A DNA stretch of 57,313 bases from Bacillota bacterium (GCA_017557505.1 JAFYYP010000002.1:1-57313); one strand, 5' to 3'. Counted from the stretch's first letter, positions 1-8,726 are shown. A program made the numbers and translations. The notes: generated from the sequence alone by a model not told the origin.

Positions 1-507
1 GTGATCGCCATGGCCCTGATCAGCGAGCCCAAACTGCTGATCGCGGACGAACCGACGACCGCTCTGGACGTGACCATCCAGGCGCAGATCCTGGACGTCA
101 TGAAGGACATCCAGAAGCGCGTCAACACGTCCATCATCTTCATCACGCACAACCTCGGCGTCGTCGCCGAGATCTGCGACAAGGTGTCCGTCATGTACGC
201 GGGCAAGATCGTGGAGCAGGGCGACGTCAACGATATCTTCTACGACCCGCAGCACCCGTATACGAAGGCGCTGCTGGCTTCCATGCCGCGTCTGGACGAA
301 GACGGCCATGAGAGGCTCATCCCGATCGAGGGCACGCCCATCGACCTGCTGGATCCGCCCCAGGGCTGCAACTTCGGTCCGCGCTGCAAGGACTGCCGCA
401 AGATCTGCCTGTCGAAGAAGCCGCCTTACGCGGACCTCGGAAACGGCCACATTTCGGCCTGCTGGCTCCACTTCATGGACGGCGCGCTGAAGAAAGAGGA
501 GGCATAA
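1..507 (+). CDS. Peptide-type ABC transporter ATP-binding protein, DppD/OppD-like (3' part only)
   Basis: C-terminal half of an ABC ATPase that energises import of peptides or similar solutes. The window edge removes the Walker A and signature regions. What remains begins just before the Walker B segment ([12 protein letters not shown]), followed by the H-loop ([10 protein letters not shown]). The oligopeptide-transporter C-terminal extension follows, with a cysteine-bearing segment ([14 protein letters not shown]) typical of OppD/DppD proteins. It ends two bases before the next ATPase gene, so the two are translationally linked and form the usual D/F pair. The first codon shown is not a true start. 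The family is certain; the substrate cannot be read from sequence. Confidence 0.93.
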   Translation: MIAMALISEPKLLIADEPTTALDVTIQAQILDVMKDIQKRVNTSIIFITHNLGVVAEICDKVSVMYAGKIVEQGDVNDIFYDPQHPYTKALLASMPRLDEDGHERLIPIEGTPIDLLDPPQGCNFGPRCKDCRKICLSKKPPYADLGNGHISACWLHFMDGALKKEEA

Positions 508-509
508 CC

Positions 510-1502
510 ATGGACGAACGCAAGAAACTCCTCGAGATCGAAAACTTAAAGAAATATTTCCCGGTCAAGGCGGGCTTCGGCAGGAAGCAGTACGTCCAGG
601 CCGTGGAGTCCGTCGATTACTTCATCTATGAAGGCGAGACACTGGGCCTGGTCGGCGAATCCGGCTGCGGCAAGACGACACTGGGCAGAACGACCATCCG
701 TCTGTACGAGCCCACGAGCGGCCGCATCGTGTTCGACGGCGAGCCGATCTACGACTCCGAAAAGAAGATCGCCGTACCTATGCTGCCTTACCGCCGCAAG
801 ATGCAGATCATCTTCCAGGATCCGTCCGCGTCGCTCGACCCGCGCATGACCGTCGGCGAGATCGTCGGCGAAGCGCTGGACATCCACGGACTGTATCAGG
901 GCAAGACCGAAAGACGCGAACGCATCAACCAGCTGCTGGACGAAGTCGGCCTGAACACCGAGCATTCGAACCGGTTCCCGCACGAGTTCTCCGGCGGACA
1001 GCAGCAGAGGATCGGCATCGCGAGAGCGCTGGCCGTGGAACCGCAGTTCATCGTCTGCGACGAGCCTATTTCCGCGCTCGACGTTTCCATCCAGTCGCAG
1101 GTCATCAACATGCTCGAAGACCTGCAGGAGCAGAAAGGCCTGACATATCTGTTCATCGCTCACGATATCTCGGTCGTACGGCACATCTCCAACCGCATCG
1201 GCGTCATGTACCTCGGAAGCATGGTGGAACTGGGCGAGAGCTACGAGCTCTGCAACCATCCCATCCATCCGTACACGAAGACGCTGCTGTCGGCTGTGCC
1301 CATCCCCGACCCGGTCAAGACCCGCAGCCGTCAGAGACAGCTGCTGGAAGGGGAGATCCCCAGCCCGATCAATCCGCCGAGCGGCTGCCGCTTCCACACG
1401 CGCTGCCCGTACGCGACGGAACGGTGCAAGCAGGAATTCCCGAAACTCAAGGAATACGGCCCCGGCCATTATGCCGCGTGTCATTTGCTTGAAAATAGTT
1501 AG
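510..1502 (+). CDS. Peptide-type ABC transporter ATP-binding protein, DppF/OppF-like
   Basis: Second cytoplasmic ATPase of the importer, 330 residues, normal for OppF/DppF. Walker A is GESGCGKT (about residues 48-55), Q-loop [11 protein letters not shown], signature FSGGQQQR, Walker [14 protein letters not shown]-loop FIAHDISVV. The C-terminal peptide-transporter domain carries the cysteine pair of the family ([14 protein letters not shown]). The ATG follows the upstream stop by two bases with an AAAGAGGAGG ribosome site. It pairs with the truncated ATPase before it and with the binding protein after it, although the latter has its own promoter inside the last codons of this gene. The membrane permeases presumably lie upstream of the window. 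Confidence 0.95.
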   Translation: MDERKKLLEIENLKKYFPVKAGFGRKQYVQAVESVDYFIYEGETLGLVGESGCGKTTLGRTTIRLYEPTSGRIVFDGEPIYDSEKKIAVPMLPYRRKMQIIFQDPSASLDPRMTVGEIVGEALDIHGLYQGKTERRERINQLLDEVGLNTEHSNRFPHEFSGGQQQRIGIARALAVEPQFIVCDEPISALDVSIQSQVINMLEDLQEQKGLTYLFIAHDISVVRHISNRIGVMYLGSMVELGESYELCNHPIHPYTKTLLSAVPIPDPVKTRSRQRQLLEGEIPSPINPPSGCRFHTRCPYATERCKQEFPKLKEYGPGHYAACHLLENS

Positions 1503-1517
1503 CGATTGGTTTATAAT
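1489..1517 (+). promoter_or_regulatory. Sigma-A type promoter for the solute-binding lipoprotein gene
   Basis: TTGAAA at 1489-1494, 17-base spacer, perfect TATAAT at 1512-1517. The -35 lies inside the end of the upstream ATPase gene. It would give a leader of about 95 bases containing an A/T-rich hairpin (TTTTTTCATGAAAAAA at 1578-1593). A separate promoter fits the need for excess binding protein over ATPase. Confidence 0.7.
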
Positions 1518-1616
1518 ATTTAGGTCGCTGAAAAAACGATACCGACCGGCCCCGCCCGGATGTGTATATTAAAAAGGTTTTTTCATGAAAAAAGTTTTTT
1601 AAAACAGGAGGAAAAC

Positions 1617-3344
1617 ATGAAGAAAATCATTGCTTTGCTTCTGGCACTGTGCATGGTATTCACCATGGCTGCCTGCTCTTCTTCCAACGAGCCCGCTCCC
1701 GCTGAGCCGACTCCGACCGAAGAACCCGCAGCCGAATCGGACACTTTCGTCCTGAACGCCTGCATCGCGTCAGAACCCGAGACCATCGACGTCAGCACCA
1801 TCAGCTCCGTTGACGGCTCCACCTACGTGCAGCACATGTTCGAGAACCTGATGAAGTATCAGCAGATCTCCGAGCATCCCGCTGAGGACCCCAACATGTA
1901 CATGACGGAAGTCGTCCCCGGCCAGGCTGCATCCTACACCGTTTCCGATGACGAAATGGTCTACACCTTCAAGCTTCGCGACGACATCTTCTGGTCCGAT
2001 GGCCAGCCCGTCACCGCGAACGACTGGGTCTATTCCTGGAGAAGACTGGTCAACCCCGAGACCGCGGCTGACTACGGCTACTTCCTGGACGGCATCGTCA
2101 AGAACGCTTACGCCATCTATGAAGAAGGTTCCATGGATCCTTCCGAACTGGGCATCAAGGCGATCGACGACAAGACCCTGGAGATCACTCTGGAATCTCC
2201 CTGCCCCTACTTCATCGAAATGTGCGCATTCGCATCCCTGATGCCGCTGCGTGAAGATGTTGTGGAAGGCAACGACAACTGGACCGATCCCGCGAATATC
2301 GTTGTCAACGGTCCGTACATCATCTCCGAGTGGGTACACGACTCCTACATTAAGATGGTTCCCAACGATCAGTACTATGATGCTGCCAACCTGGGACCGG
2401 ATGAGATCGTATGGCACCTGTCCGACTCCGAGACCGCGATCCTGTCCTCTTATCAGAACGGCGAGTACGACTTCATCGAGAGCTTCCCGACCGACATGAT
2501 CGAGAGCCTGACAGCTTCCGGCGATTGCTTCATCAACCCGTACGTAGGTACTTACTATCTGTACCTGAACTGCGACAAGATCCCCAGCTGGAAAGTACGT
2601 GCTGCGATGACCATCTCTGTTGACAGAGATCACATCGTCAAGAACGTCACCCAGGGAGGACAGATGCCTGCTACCGGCTTCGTTGCCAGCGGTATCCTCG
2701 ACTCCACCGGCAAGGACTTCGCCTATGGCGTTTCCGAACTCGGCGCGATCTACAACTGGCTGTCTCAGCAGTATCCCGACGCAGACCTGACCACCTATGC
2801 AGGCAAGTGCGAACTGGCCAAGCAGCTGTATGACGAAGCTGTCGAAGCCGGCGAATGGGATGCCAACACCACCATCGTTTACAACTTCAACACCTCCGAT
2901 ACCCACAAGGCTATCGCAGAAGCTTGCGGCCACGACTGGCAGACGGTTCTGGGCATGAACATCACCCTGGAGAACCAGGAATGGGCTACCTACACCAACG
3001 GTCTGGGCGAACACAACTTCGGTGTTGCAAGACTGGGCTGGATCGCTGACTACAACGACCCGATCACCTACCTCGAACTGCTCGTTACCGGCAACGCTTA
3101 CAACTACGGTCTGTACAGCGACGCCAACTACGATGCAGCCATCGCAGGCGCGAAGGCCATCGCAGCCGGCGCAGACAGAGACGCTATGCTGTACAAAGCA
3201 GAAGAAACTCTGTTCAGCGAAGGCGGCTTCCCCGTCATGCCCGTTTACTATTACACCAATATGTACTGCGCTCACGGAATCACGAACATGGGCTACACCC
3301 CCATGGGCTACTTCTTCATGCAGTACGCACAGCCCGCTCAGTAA
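1617..3344 (+). CDS. Family 5 solute-binding lipoprotein (OppA/DppA-like)
   Basis: Extracellular substrate-binding component of a peptide/nickel-type ABC importer, 575 residues. The start is the ATG after AACAGGAGGAAAAC; the frame is open further upstream but lacks a ribosome site there. The signal peptide MKKIIALLLAL ends in the lipobox MAAC (Cys20 lipidated), followed by a Pro/Glu-rich linker. The mature part has SBP_bac_5 hallmarks: an early region on predicted outcome (ASEPETIDVSTI), the internal FKLRDDIFWSDGQPVTANDWVYSWRR-type stretch, and a C-terminal region rich in Tyr/Asn. It follows two cognate ATPases and is closed by a strong terminator. The ligand is probably an oligopeptide but is not determinable here. 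Confidence 0.94.
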   Translation: MKKIIALLLALCMVFTMAACSSSNEPAPAEPTPTEEPAAESDTFVLNACIASEPETIDVSTISSVDGSTYVQHMFENLMKYQQISEHPAEDPNMYMTEVVPGQAASYTVSDDEMVYTFKLRDDIFWSDGQPVTANDWVYSWRRLVNPETAADYGYFLDGIVKNAYAIYEEGSMDPSELGIKAIDDKTLEITLESPCPYFIEMCAFASLMPLREDVVEGNDNWTDPANIVVNGPYIISEWVHDSYIKMVPNDQYYDAANLGPDEIVWHLSDSETAILSSYQNGEYDFIESFPTDMIESLTASGDCFINPYVGTYYLYLNCDKIPSWKVRAAMTISVDRDHIVKNVTQGGQMPATGFVASGILDSTGKDFAYGVSELGAIYNWLSQQYPDADLTTYAGKCELAKQLYDEAVEAGEWDANTTIVYNFNTSDTHKAIAEACGHDWQTVLGMNITLENQEWATYTNGLGEHNFGVARLGWIADYNDPITYLELLVTGNAYNYGLYSDANYDAAIAGAKAIAAGADRDAMLYKAEETLFSEGGFPVMPVYYYTNMYCAHGITNMGYTPMGYFFMQYAQPAQ

Positions 3345-3377
3345 TTCTGAACCAGGCTGACGTGTAACAGCGACTTG

Positions 3378-3408
3378 AGTGACCCGTCCCTTGGGCGGGT
3401 CACTTTTT
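3378..3408 (+). terminator. Rho-independent terminator after the binding-protein gene
   Basis: AGTGACCCG pairs perfectly with CGGGTCACT, with extra TCCC/GGG pairing possible in the loop, and is followed by a run of five T. It closes the first transporter operon. Confidence 0.9.
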
Positions 3409-3424
3409 CAAACAGGAGGCGAGA

Positions 3425-4102
3425 ATGAAATACGAAGTCAAGGGCGAACCCATGCCCGTCGTCATCTGCACGCTGGAAGCGGGCGAAAAGATGATCACCG
3501 AGAGCGGTTCCATGGTATGGATGAGCCCGAACATGCAGATGGAAACGTCGGCCGGCGGAGTCGGAAAGGCCTTCGGCCGTCTGTTCTCCGGCGAGAACAT
3601 CTTCCAGAACATCTATACCGCGCAGGGCGGCCCGGGACTGATCGCATTCGGTTCCAGCTTCCCCGGCTCCATCCGCGCGATCGAGATCACGCCGGACAAG
3701 CCTGTCGTCTGCCAGAAGTCCGCATTCCTTGCGGCGACTGACGGCGTGCAGCTGTCCGTATTCTTCCAGAACAAGGCTCTGACCGGTTTCTTCGGCGGCG
3801 AAGGCTTCATCATGCAGAAGCTGTCCGGCAGAGGCCTGGCATTCATCGAGATCGACGGCAGCGCTGTCGAATACAGGCTGGAAGCAGGGCAGAGACTGAT
3901 CGTGGACACCGGCAACGTCGCGATGGTGGACAGCAGTGTCTCCATCGACATCCAGCGGGTCAAAGGCGCCAAGAACATCCTGTTCGGCGGCGAGGGCCTG
4001 TTCAATACGGTCGTTACCGGCCCGGGCAACGTCATTCTGCAGACCATGCCCATGAGCAATTTCGTGACTGCGGTCGCGAGTATGCTGCCCAGCAAAGACT
4101 GA
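3425..4102 (+). CDS. AIM24 / TIGR00266 family protein
   Basis: A 225-residue cytoplasmic protein of the AIM24 (DUF124, TIGR00266) family, a beta-rich fold of unknown biochemical role in bacteria. Visible family features: the N-terminal MVWM-type segment (GEKMITESGSMVWM), the central GGEGFIMQKLSGRG motif, and the late stretch LFGGEGLFNTVVTGPG followed by a MPMSNF-like end. Ribosome site AACAGGAGGCG precedes the ATG. It stands alone between a terminator and a very long hairpin that begins inside its last codons. Family assignment is firm; I do not assign a function. Confidence 0.9.
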   Translation: MKYEVKGEPMPVVICTLEAGEKMITESGSMVWMSPNMQMETSAGGVGKAFGRLFSGENIFQNIYTAQGGPGLIAFGSSFPGSIRAIEITPDKPVVCQKSAFLAATDGVQLSVFFQNKALTGFFGGEGFIMQKLSGRGLAFIEIDGSAVEYRLEAGQRLIVDTGNVAMVDSSVSIDIQRVKGAKNILFGGEGLFNTVVTGPGNVILQTMPMSNFVTAVASMLPSKD

Positions 4103-4190
4103 TGAAAAGGGCCGCAAGAGAGGATTCCCGCTGTTCGGCAAGGAAGATTGCCTCACAGTCGGGAACCCTCCTCTTGCGTCCCTCTTTGCT
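4091..4190 (+). terminator. About 100-base extended hairpin (bidirectional terminator or structured RNA)
   Basis: Nested complementary arms: AGCAAAGA (4091-4098) with TCTTTGCT (4183-4190); GGG with CCC; CGCAAGAG (4113-4120) with CTCTTGCG (4171-4178); TTCCCG with CGGGAA; CTGT with ACAG; GGCAA with TTGCC. The outer arm overlaps the end of the AIM24-family gene. A T8 run sits 11 bases after the outer arm rather than at its foot, so plain terminator function is likely but not certain. Confidence 0.6.
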
Positions 4191-4199
4191 AAGTTGGGG

Positions 4200-4228
4200 T
4201 TGTTTTTTTTCATGCTTGCCTATATAAT
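4200..4228 (+). promoter_or_regulatory. Promoter of the small membrane protein gene
   Basis: TTGTTT, 17-base spacer and perfect TATAAT at 4223-4228; the spacer contains the T8 run that follows the long hairpin. The predicted leader is about 30 bases and carries GAAGGAG before the start codon. Confidence 0.55.
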
Positions 4229-4263
4229 ATTCGGGTAAGTGATTCGAAGCGAAGGAGCATTTG

Positions 4264-4773
4264 ATGGCAGGTAAAAAAGGACAGCGCACAATCAATATCT
4301 ACGCTTTCTTCTTCTCTCTGGTAGCGTTTCTGTTCGTGATGCAGCTGGGAACAGGCATCGCGGGAGCGCTCATGGGATTCCGCTATCCTGACGGGCTTCT
4401 GGGCATGACGGGCGTCATCAATACGATCTCCCTGGTCATCGTCCTTACCGCGATCTTCCTCGCGGCGTCTTCAGCCGGTTTTATCATCATCCGCAAGGCG
4501 GAGGCCGACAAGAAGAACTTCATCATTTACCACTGCATCGTCATCGCGGTCATGCTGCTCGGCCTGATCTACGTGATCATGGCATACAAGAACGTCTGGT
4601 TCGCATTGCCGAACATCTTTACGATCGCCGCAACGGCCTACAGTTTGAAGAACGTCAACCGTTCGAAGTACGAGGTCGTCAGGGGTACGCGCGCCTGGCG
4701 CAACGAACAGGCGAGAAAAGAACGCGCCGAGATGCTGGCAAAGGAAAAGGCATCGAGAAAGAGCAGGAAATAG
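4264..4773 (+). CDS. Small integral membrane protein of unknown function
   Basis: I do not recognise a family. The 169-residue product has four hydrophobic segments at about residues 11-36, 49-75, 85-108 and 111-129, followed by a highly basic C-terminal tail (clusters of Arg/Lys with Glu, ending KASRKSRK) that should be cytoplasmic. The ATG with GAAGGAG seven bases upstream is preferred over the in-frame TTG one codon earlier. It has its own promoter and is followed within ten bases by a tRNA gene, so the tRNA may be co-transcribed and cut out. Confidence 0.75.
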   Translation: MAGKKGQRTINIYAFFFSLVAFLFVMQLGTGIAGALMGFRYPDGLLGMTGVINTISLVIVLTAIFLAASSAGFIIIRKAEADKKNFIIYHCIVIAVMLLGLIYVIMAYKNVWFALPNIFTIAATAYSLKNVNRSKYEVVRGTRAWRNEQARKERAEMLAKEKASRKSRK

Positions 4774-4782
4774 GGCGTACGC

Positions 4783-4859
4783 GGGCTGTTAGCTCAGTTG
4801 GTTAGAGCGCTTGCGTCACATGCAAGAGGCCGTTGGTTCGAGTCCAATACAGCCCACCA
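4783..4859 (+). tRNA. tRNA-Val (anticodon CAC)
   Basis: Full cloverleaf of 77 bases including encoded CCA. Acceptor GGGCTGT/ACAGCCC, D-stem GCTC/GAGC, anticodon stem CTTGC/GCAAG around loop GTCACAT (anticodon CAC), T-stem GTTGG/CCAAT with loop TTCGAGT. It decodes GUG. All stems pair, with one G-U in the T-stem. Confidence 0.93.
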
Positions 4860-4865
4860 AAAGAA

Positions 4866-4896
4866 AGCAGAGATCCGGTAAGGGTCTCTGCTTTTT
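4866..4896 (+). terminator. Terminator after tRNA-Val
   Basis: GCAGAGATCC pairs with GGGTCTCTGC (one wobble) around loop GGTAA, followed by TTTTT. It ends the transcript carrying the small membrane protein and the tRNA. Confidence 0.85.
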
Positions 4897-4979
4897 CATG
4901 TGCTCCGTTGCTTTTGATAATTCAATATGTTAAAGTGGATTTGAGGATAAAACTTGCTTTTTCAAGCGGAGGTATATTT

Positions 4980-6398
4980 ATGAGAAAAGTTGACATGATC
5001 GTAAAGGCTCCCCATTTCTACACGATGGAAGGGGACGGCGTAGGCTACAAGACCGGCGTGGCGATGATCGTGAACGCGGGCAAGATCGAGGGCTTTGCCG
5101 ATGCAGCAACAGTAGACAGCGAGTACAGTGCGGATGAGGTTCTGGACCTGAAGGACCATGTCATCTTCCCGGGACTGATCGACGCGCACATGCATACGCT
5201 GGACAACGTCCTGAGAGGCCTGGCGCAGGACTCCAACAACTGGATGATGCTGGCGCTGCAGCCGTTCGTGAACGCAGCGACGCCCGAAGACAAGGTCAAG
5301 GGCAGCCGCGTGGCCATCATCGAGGCCATTAAGGCCGGCACGACCTGCCTGGGCGACTACAACGTCGAAGTGGACAGCTGCGCGGAGTTCATCACGAAGA
5401 TCGGCGCGAGAGGCAACCTGGCTCCGATGTTCAGAGCGGCCAAGAGAAAGGTCTACTATCCCGGCGAACTGTATGAGTTCGACGACGAGATGGGCGAGCG
5501 CGAGATGAACGAGAATATCGCGTGCTTCGACCGCTGGCACGGCAAGGGCAACATCCGCATCCTGTTCGGTCCGCAGGGCGCCGATTTCATGAGCCCCGAG
5601 ATGCTGCTCAAAGCGCAGAAAGCCGTCAAGGAAAGACATACGAAGATGCATCTGCACGTACAGCAGGGCGACAGAGAGACGTACCAGATCGTCCAGAGAT
5701 ACGGCAAGCGCCCGACGCAGTTCCTGCAGGAACTCGGCATACTCGATAAGGACCTGATCGCGGTCCACCTAACTGACTGCAACGACGACGAGACCCGCAT
5801 CATCGCCAAGAGCGGCGCGGGCATGGTCGTCAACCCGGCTTCCATCGGCATCATCGACGGCATCGTCTGCCCGTCCGTCGTGTTCCAGGAAGCGGGCGGC
5901 ATGTGCGGTCTCGGTTCCGATCAGGCACCGGGCAACAACTGCCACAACATCATCCACGAGATGAAGAACGTCTGCCTGTTCAACAAGATCAAGTATCAGA
6001 ACCCCGAGATCATGCCGGCCTGGAGAGCGCTGCGCATGGCTACGATCGAAGGCGCGAAAGCCATCGGCGTGGACGACGTCTGCGGATCCCTCGAAGAGGG
6101 CAAGAGCGCGGACTTCATCGCGGTATCCCTGAACTTCCCGAGCATGCTGCCGGTCTACACCTATCCGATGCGCAACCTCGTCACGAACTTCGTCTACTCC
6201 GCAAGAGGCGAGGAAGTGACCCACAGCGTCGTCGCCGGCAAGGTCATCATGCGCGACCGCAAGATCGTCGAGATCGACGAACAGGAATACATCGACGCGG
6301 TCAAGGATTGCCCGGCGGGCATCGGCGAGCGAGCGTCCGGGGAATTCAACAGCATCGACGGCATCAACAACAAGTACATGAGAGAAGGGAAGCTCTAA
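4980..6398 (+). CDS. Amidohydrolase, SsnA/TrzN/chlorohydrolase-like
   Basis: Metal-dependent amidohydrolase of the TRZ/ATZ/SsnA group, 472 residues, cytoplasmic. Chosen start: ATG after GCGGAGG at 4969-4975; the frame is open back through the tRNA but that is spurious. The HxH metal site is in GLIDAHMHTLDN (His70, His72); further candidate ligands are the His in HLHVQQGD, the His in AVHLTDCND and the Asp in GLGSDQAPGNN. The C-terminal strand GSLEEGKSADFIAV rejoins the small beta-sandwich, as expected. It is nine bases from an MFS permease gene, suggesting uptake followed by deamination or dechlorination-type hydrolysis of a heterocycle or related amine. The substrate is unknown. Confidence 0.88.
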   Translation: MRKVDMIVKAPHFYTMEGDGVGYKTGVAMIVNAGKIEGFADAATVDSEYSADEVLDLKDHVIFPGLIDAHMHTLDNVLRGLAQDSNNWMMLALQPFVNAATPEDKVKGSRVAIIEAIKAGTTCLGDYNVEVDSCAEFITKIGARGNLAPMFRAAKRKVYYPGELYEFDDEMGEREMNENIACFDRWHGKGNIRILFGPQGADFMSPEMLLKAQKAVKERHTKMHLHVQQGDRETYQIVQRYGKRPTQFLQELGILDKDLIAVHLTDCNDDETRIIAKSGAGMVVNPASIGIIDGIVCPSVVFQEAGGMCGLGSDQAPGNNCHNIIHEMKNVCLFNKIKYQNPEIMPAWRALRMATIEGAKAIGVDDVCGSLEEGKSADFIAVSLNFPSMLPVYTYPMRNLVTNFVYSARGEEVTHSVVAGKVIMRDRKIVEIDEQEYIDAVKDCPAGIGERASGEFNSIDGINNKYMREGKL

Positions 6399-6407
6399 AG
6401 CGGTATT

Positions 6408-7640
6408 ATGAAACATTTTCAGAGCGAAGAGCAGTTCAGGCGCACATTCCGCATCTTTCTGGCGTGTGTATTCTGTTATGGCATCGTGGAAGGCTTCAGC
6501 CTGAACATCTTTTCGAATTTCTTTAAAGACGCGTATAACGTGAGCGACCAGGTGCGCGGCTGGATCGAGACCCCAAGAGAGTCTCCGGGCGTGTTCTGCA
6601 TGTTCTACCTGCCTGCCCTGGCGGCGTTCTCGGACGTGCGCTTGTCGCGATACGCCCTGATCCTGGGCGCCATCGCGCTGTCGCTCATGGGCTTTCTGCC
6701 CACGCCGTTCTGGACCATGATGGTGTTCCTGCTGATGTTCTCGTTCAGCAGCCACACGTACTATCCGATGGAAGGTTCCATCGGCCTCGCCCTCGCGGGT
6801 GAAACGGACAACGTGGGTCAGACGCTCGGCCGGATCCGTTCCGTGGCGCAGGTCTCGTATTTCGTGGCCGCGACGTGCGTGCTCGTGTTCTTCCGCAACG
6901 GTTTCTTCGACTTTACGGCGAACATCCGGCGGCCGTTCATTTTCGGCGCAGCTGCCTGCCTCATCGAATTCGTGCTGTTCGGCCTCATCGAAAAGGACAT
7001 GAACTGGATGCCCAGGCGGGAAAAAGGCAAACTGGTCGTTAAGAAGGAATTCACGAACTACTATCTGCTGACGTTTGCCTACGGCATCCAGAAGCGCATC
7101 CGCATGGTGTTCGCGCTGTGGATGTTCACACAGCTGCTCTCCAAAAAAGCGGACTTTACAGCCATTCTGCTGATCATTTCCGCCATCATCGGCATTTTCG
7201 TATCGCCGCAGATGGGTAAACTGCTGGACCGTATGGGCCAGAAGAGGGCGATCATTTTCGAAGGCGTGTACATGCTCGTGATCTTCACGGTCTACGGCTT
7301 CGTTGCGAAAGGCTTCGCGGAAGGCAGCCTGCTGCTGACGAACATGGTGCTGTATTTCTCTATCGGCCTGTTCGTGCTCGCGGATCTGACGAAGTTCTTC
7401 GAGTTCTTCCACAATTTCGCCATGCGCAGAATGGCGAAGGATGAGCAGGATATCGCCGCCACGCTTTCCGTCGGTCAGGCTATCGACCATCTGATGGCGA
7501 TCTCGCTGTCACCGGTGTTCGGCATCATGTGGGCGCACTTCGGCCCGCAGAGCGTATTCTGGACCTGCGCGGCCATGTCGGTCGTCCAGTTCTTCGTGGC
7601 GCCGAGGCTTCCGGAGAGTGAGCCTCCCAAGACCGCCTAG
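6408..7640 (+). CDS. MFS-type permease
   Basis: A 410-residue polytopic membrane protein, with hydrophobic segments spread across its length in the pattern of a 12-helix major facilitator. Typical MFS loop residues are weak, but the central charged loop (EKDMNWMPRREKGKLVVKKE, about residues 193-212) splits it into two six-helix halves and GKLLDRMGQKRA (about 268-279) is a second-half A-motif-like loop. It starts nine bases after the amidohydrolase stop and is probably co-transcribed with it, so it may import that enzyme's substrate. Orientation and substrate are inferred only from context. Confidence 0.82.
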   Translation: MKHFQSEEQFRRTFRIFLACVFCYGIVEGFSLNIFSNFFKDAYNVSDQVRGWIETPRESPGVFCMFYLPALAAFSDVRLSRYALILGAIALSLMGFLPTPFWTMMVFLLMFSFSSHTYYPMEGSIGLALAGETDNVGQTLGRIRSVAQVSYFVAATCVLVFFRNGFFDFTANIRRPFIFGAAACLIEFVLFGLIEKDMNWMPRREKGKLVVKKEFTNYYLLTFAYGIQKRIRMVFALWMFTQLLSKKADFTAILLIISAIIGIFVSPQMGKLLDRMGQKRAIIFEGVYMLVIFTVYGFVAKGFAEGSLLLTNMVLYFSIGLFVLADLTKFFEFFHNFAMRRMAKDEQDIAATLSVGQAIDHLMAISLSPVFGIMWAHFGPQSVFWTCAAMSVVQFFVAPRLPESEPPKTA

Positions 7641-7669
7641 AAGGGCAAAAATCGCCCCGTAGAGCAGAA

Positions 7670-7709
7670 TAAAACGCGGAAACGATAAATGATTCGATTC
7701 CGCGTTTTT
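7670..7709. terminator. Bidirectional terminator between convergent genes
   Basis: AAAACGCGGAA and TTCCGCGTTTTT form a perfect arm pair around an A/T-rich loop. It has T-runs on both strands, serving the MFS gene and the IclR gene that face each other. Confidence 0.85.
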
Positions 7710-7728
7710 GTATTGTATTCGGCCGATT

Positions 7729-8529
7729 TTACCGGGCTGCAGGCTCCGCTTTTTCCTCCGGGACTTTGCCCAGCAGGCCGCTGATCTCTTTGGCTGCCGC
7801 GATCACTTTCGGCGCCAGTTTCTGAATAGTCTCCTCCGTAAAGCGCGAAGAGGGGGCCGAGATGCTGATGGCTGCTACGGGTTCGTCTTTCCAGTTGAAA
7901 ATGGGGGCGGCAACGCAGCGCACGTTTGGGTCATGCTCTTCGTCGTCTATGGCATAGCCGCGTTCACGGGTCTTTCCCAGATCCGCCTGCAGTGCCCCGA
8001 GTGTCGTAAGCGTCTTTTCTGTAAACTTCTGTACGTCGGTCGCATCCCATACGGCTTTTACCTCGTCTTCGGGCAGACAGGCGAGAATGCTTTTGCCGAC
8101 ACCGGTGCAGTACATGGGATTGTGCCGGCCGACGGAAGAGGAGATGTTCACCGGGTTGCTGTAAGGTTCAAACTTATATAAATAGACGACTTCGCTGCCG
8201 CTGCGCTCCACCAGATGGACCGCTTCGCCCGACAGATTGGCCAGTTCTTCCAGATAATGCTCGGAGACCGGCAGCAGATCCAGGACGGTCGAGACCCGCT
8301 GGGAGATCTCGAATAGCCGCAGGGTGAGGCGGTATTTGCCGGTACCGGCATCTTTTCGCACATAACCGCGCGAGGTGAGGGCAGCGAGCAGCCTGTGCGT
8401 CGTGCTGACGTGCAGGCCGACCGCCTCGCTGATATCGGACAATGCCATGCCCTGGGGTATAGAAGATAAAACTTCCAGAATATCGAATACTCTGTCTATG
8501 GATTGGACGGGGTGTTTCTTTTCAGCCAT
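7729..8529 (-). CDS. IclR-family transcriptional regulator
   Basis: A 266-residue DNA-binding regulator. An N-terminal winged helix-turn-helix at about residues 12-60 (ALSDISEAVGLHVSTTHRLL is the recognition segment) is followed by the IclR effector-binding domain, with the family's PMYCTGVGKSILA and RERGYAIDDEEH motifs. The start used (MAEKKHPVQSID) has GGAGAG seven bases upstream; an in-frame ATG 14 codons earlier lacks a ribosome site and would lie in the operator region. Divergent from the fermentation operon with about 200 bases between starts, it most likely controls that operon and itself through the repeated sites found there. The effector is unknown, perhaps an organic acid or acyl-CoA precursor. 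Confidence 0.92.
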   Translation of the reverse strand: MAEKKHPVQSIDRVFDILEVLSSIPQGMALSDISEAVGLHVSTTHRLLAALTSRGYVRKDAGTGKYRLTLRLFEISQRVSTVLDLLPVSEHYLEELANLSGEAVHLVERSGSEVVYLYKFEPYSNPVNISSSVGRHNPMYCTGVGKSILACLPEDEVKAVWDATDVQKFTEKTLTTLGALQADLGKTRERGYAIDDEEHDPNVRCVAAPIFNWKDEPVAAISISAPSSRFTEETIQKLAPKVIAAAKEISGLLGKVPEEKAEPAAR

Positions 8530-8542
8530 TTCGTTCTCTCCG

Positions 8543-8709
8543 TTTTCGTATCGTGAAATCTTGCTCATCATAGCATAAAGAATAAAGGTTTACAATATCA
8601 TATTGTGAAATTCATTCTCACAAAATAGAAATTGACACAGGGTGTCAAGGTGCTATAATGAACCTAAGAAATTACCGAATTACAGAAAATATTTTCACAA
8701 TACGAAAAT
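8543..8709. promoter_or_regulatory. Four-copy operator-like repeat between IclR gene and fermentation operon
   Basis: Consensus TTTTCGTATTGTGAAAT. Forward copies: 8543-8559 (one mismatch) and 8595-8611 (three mismatches, core ATATTGTGAAAT). Reverse copies: 8614-8632 (degenerate) and 8691-8709 (perfect ATTTTCACAATACGAAAA). The second copy overlaps a 15-base palindrome ACAATAT-c-ATATTGT at 8592-8606. The third abuts the -35 and the fourth lies downstream of the predicted transcription start, positions suited to repression. Binding by the adjacent IclR protein is inferred. Confidence 0.6.
8632..8659 (+). promoter_or_regulatory. Consensus promoter of the fermentation operon
   Basis: Perfect TTGACA at 8632-8637, 16-base spacer, perfect TATAAT at 8654-8659 with an extended TGC just before it. 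One of the strongest promoters in the window, which makes tight control by a repressor plausible. Confidence 0.85.
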
Positions 8710-8726
8710 TTGTAAGGAGAAACAAA

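Noticed and set aside
1770-3275. Open frame of 501 codons on the minus strand within the first binding-protein gene.
   Set aside because: Antisense shadow without ribosome site or recognisable domain.
5769-7490. Open frame of 573 codons on the minus strand across the amidohydrolase and MFS genes.
   Set aside because: Spans two convincing plus-strand genes; its translation is His/Arg/Asp-rich and domain-free, a GC-codon shadow.
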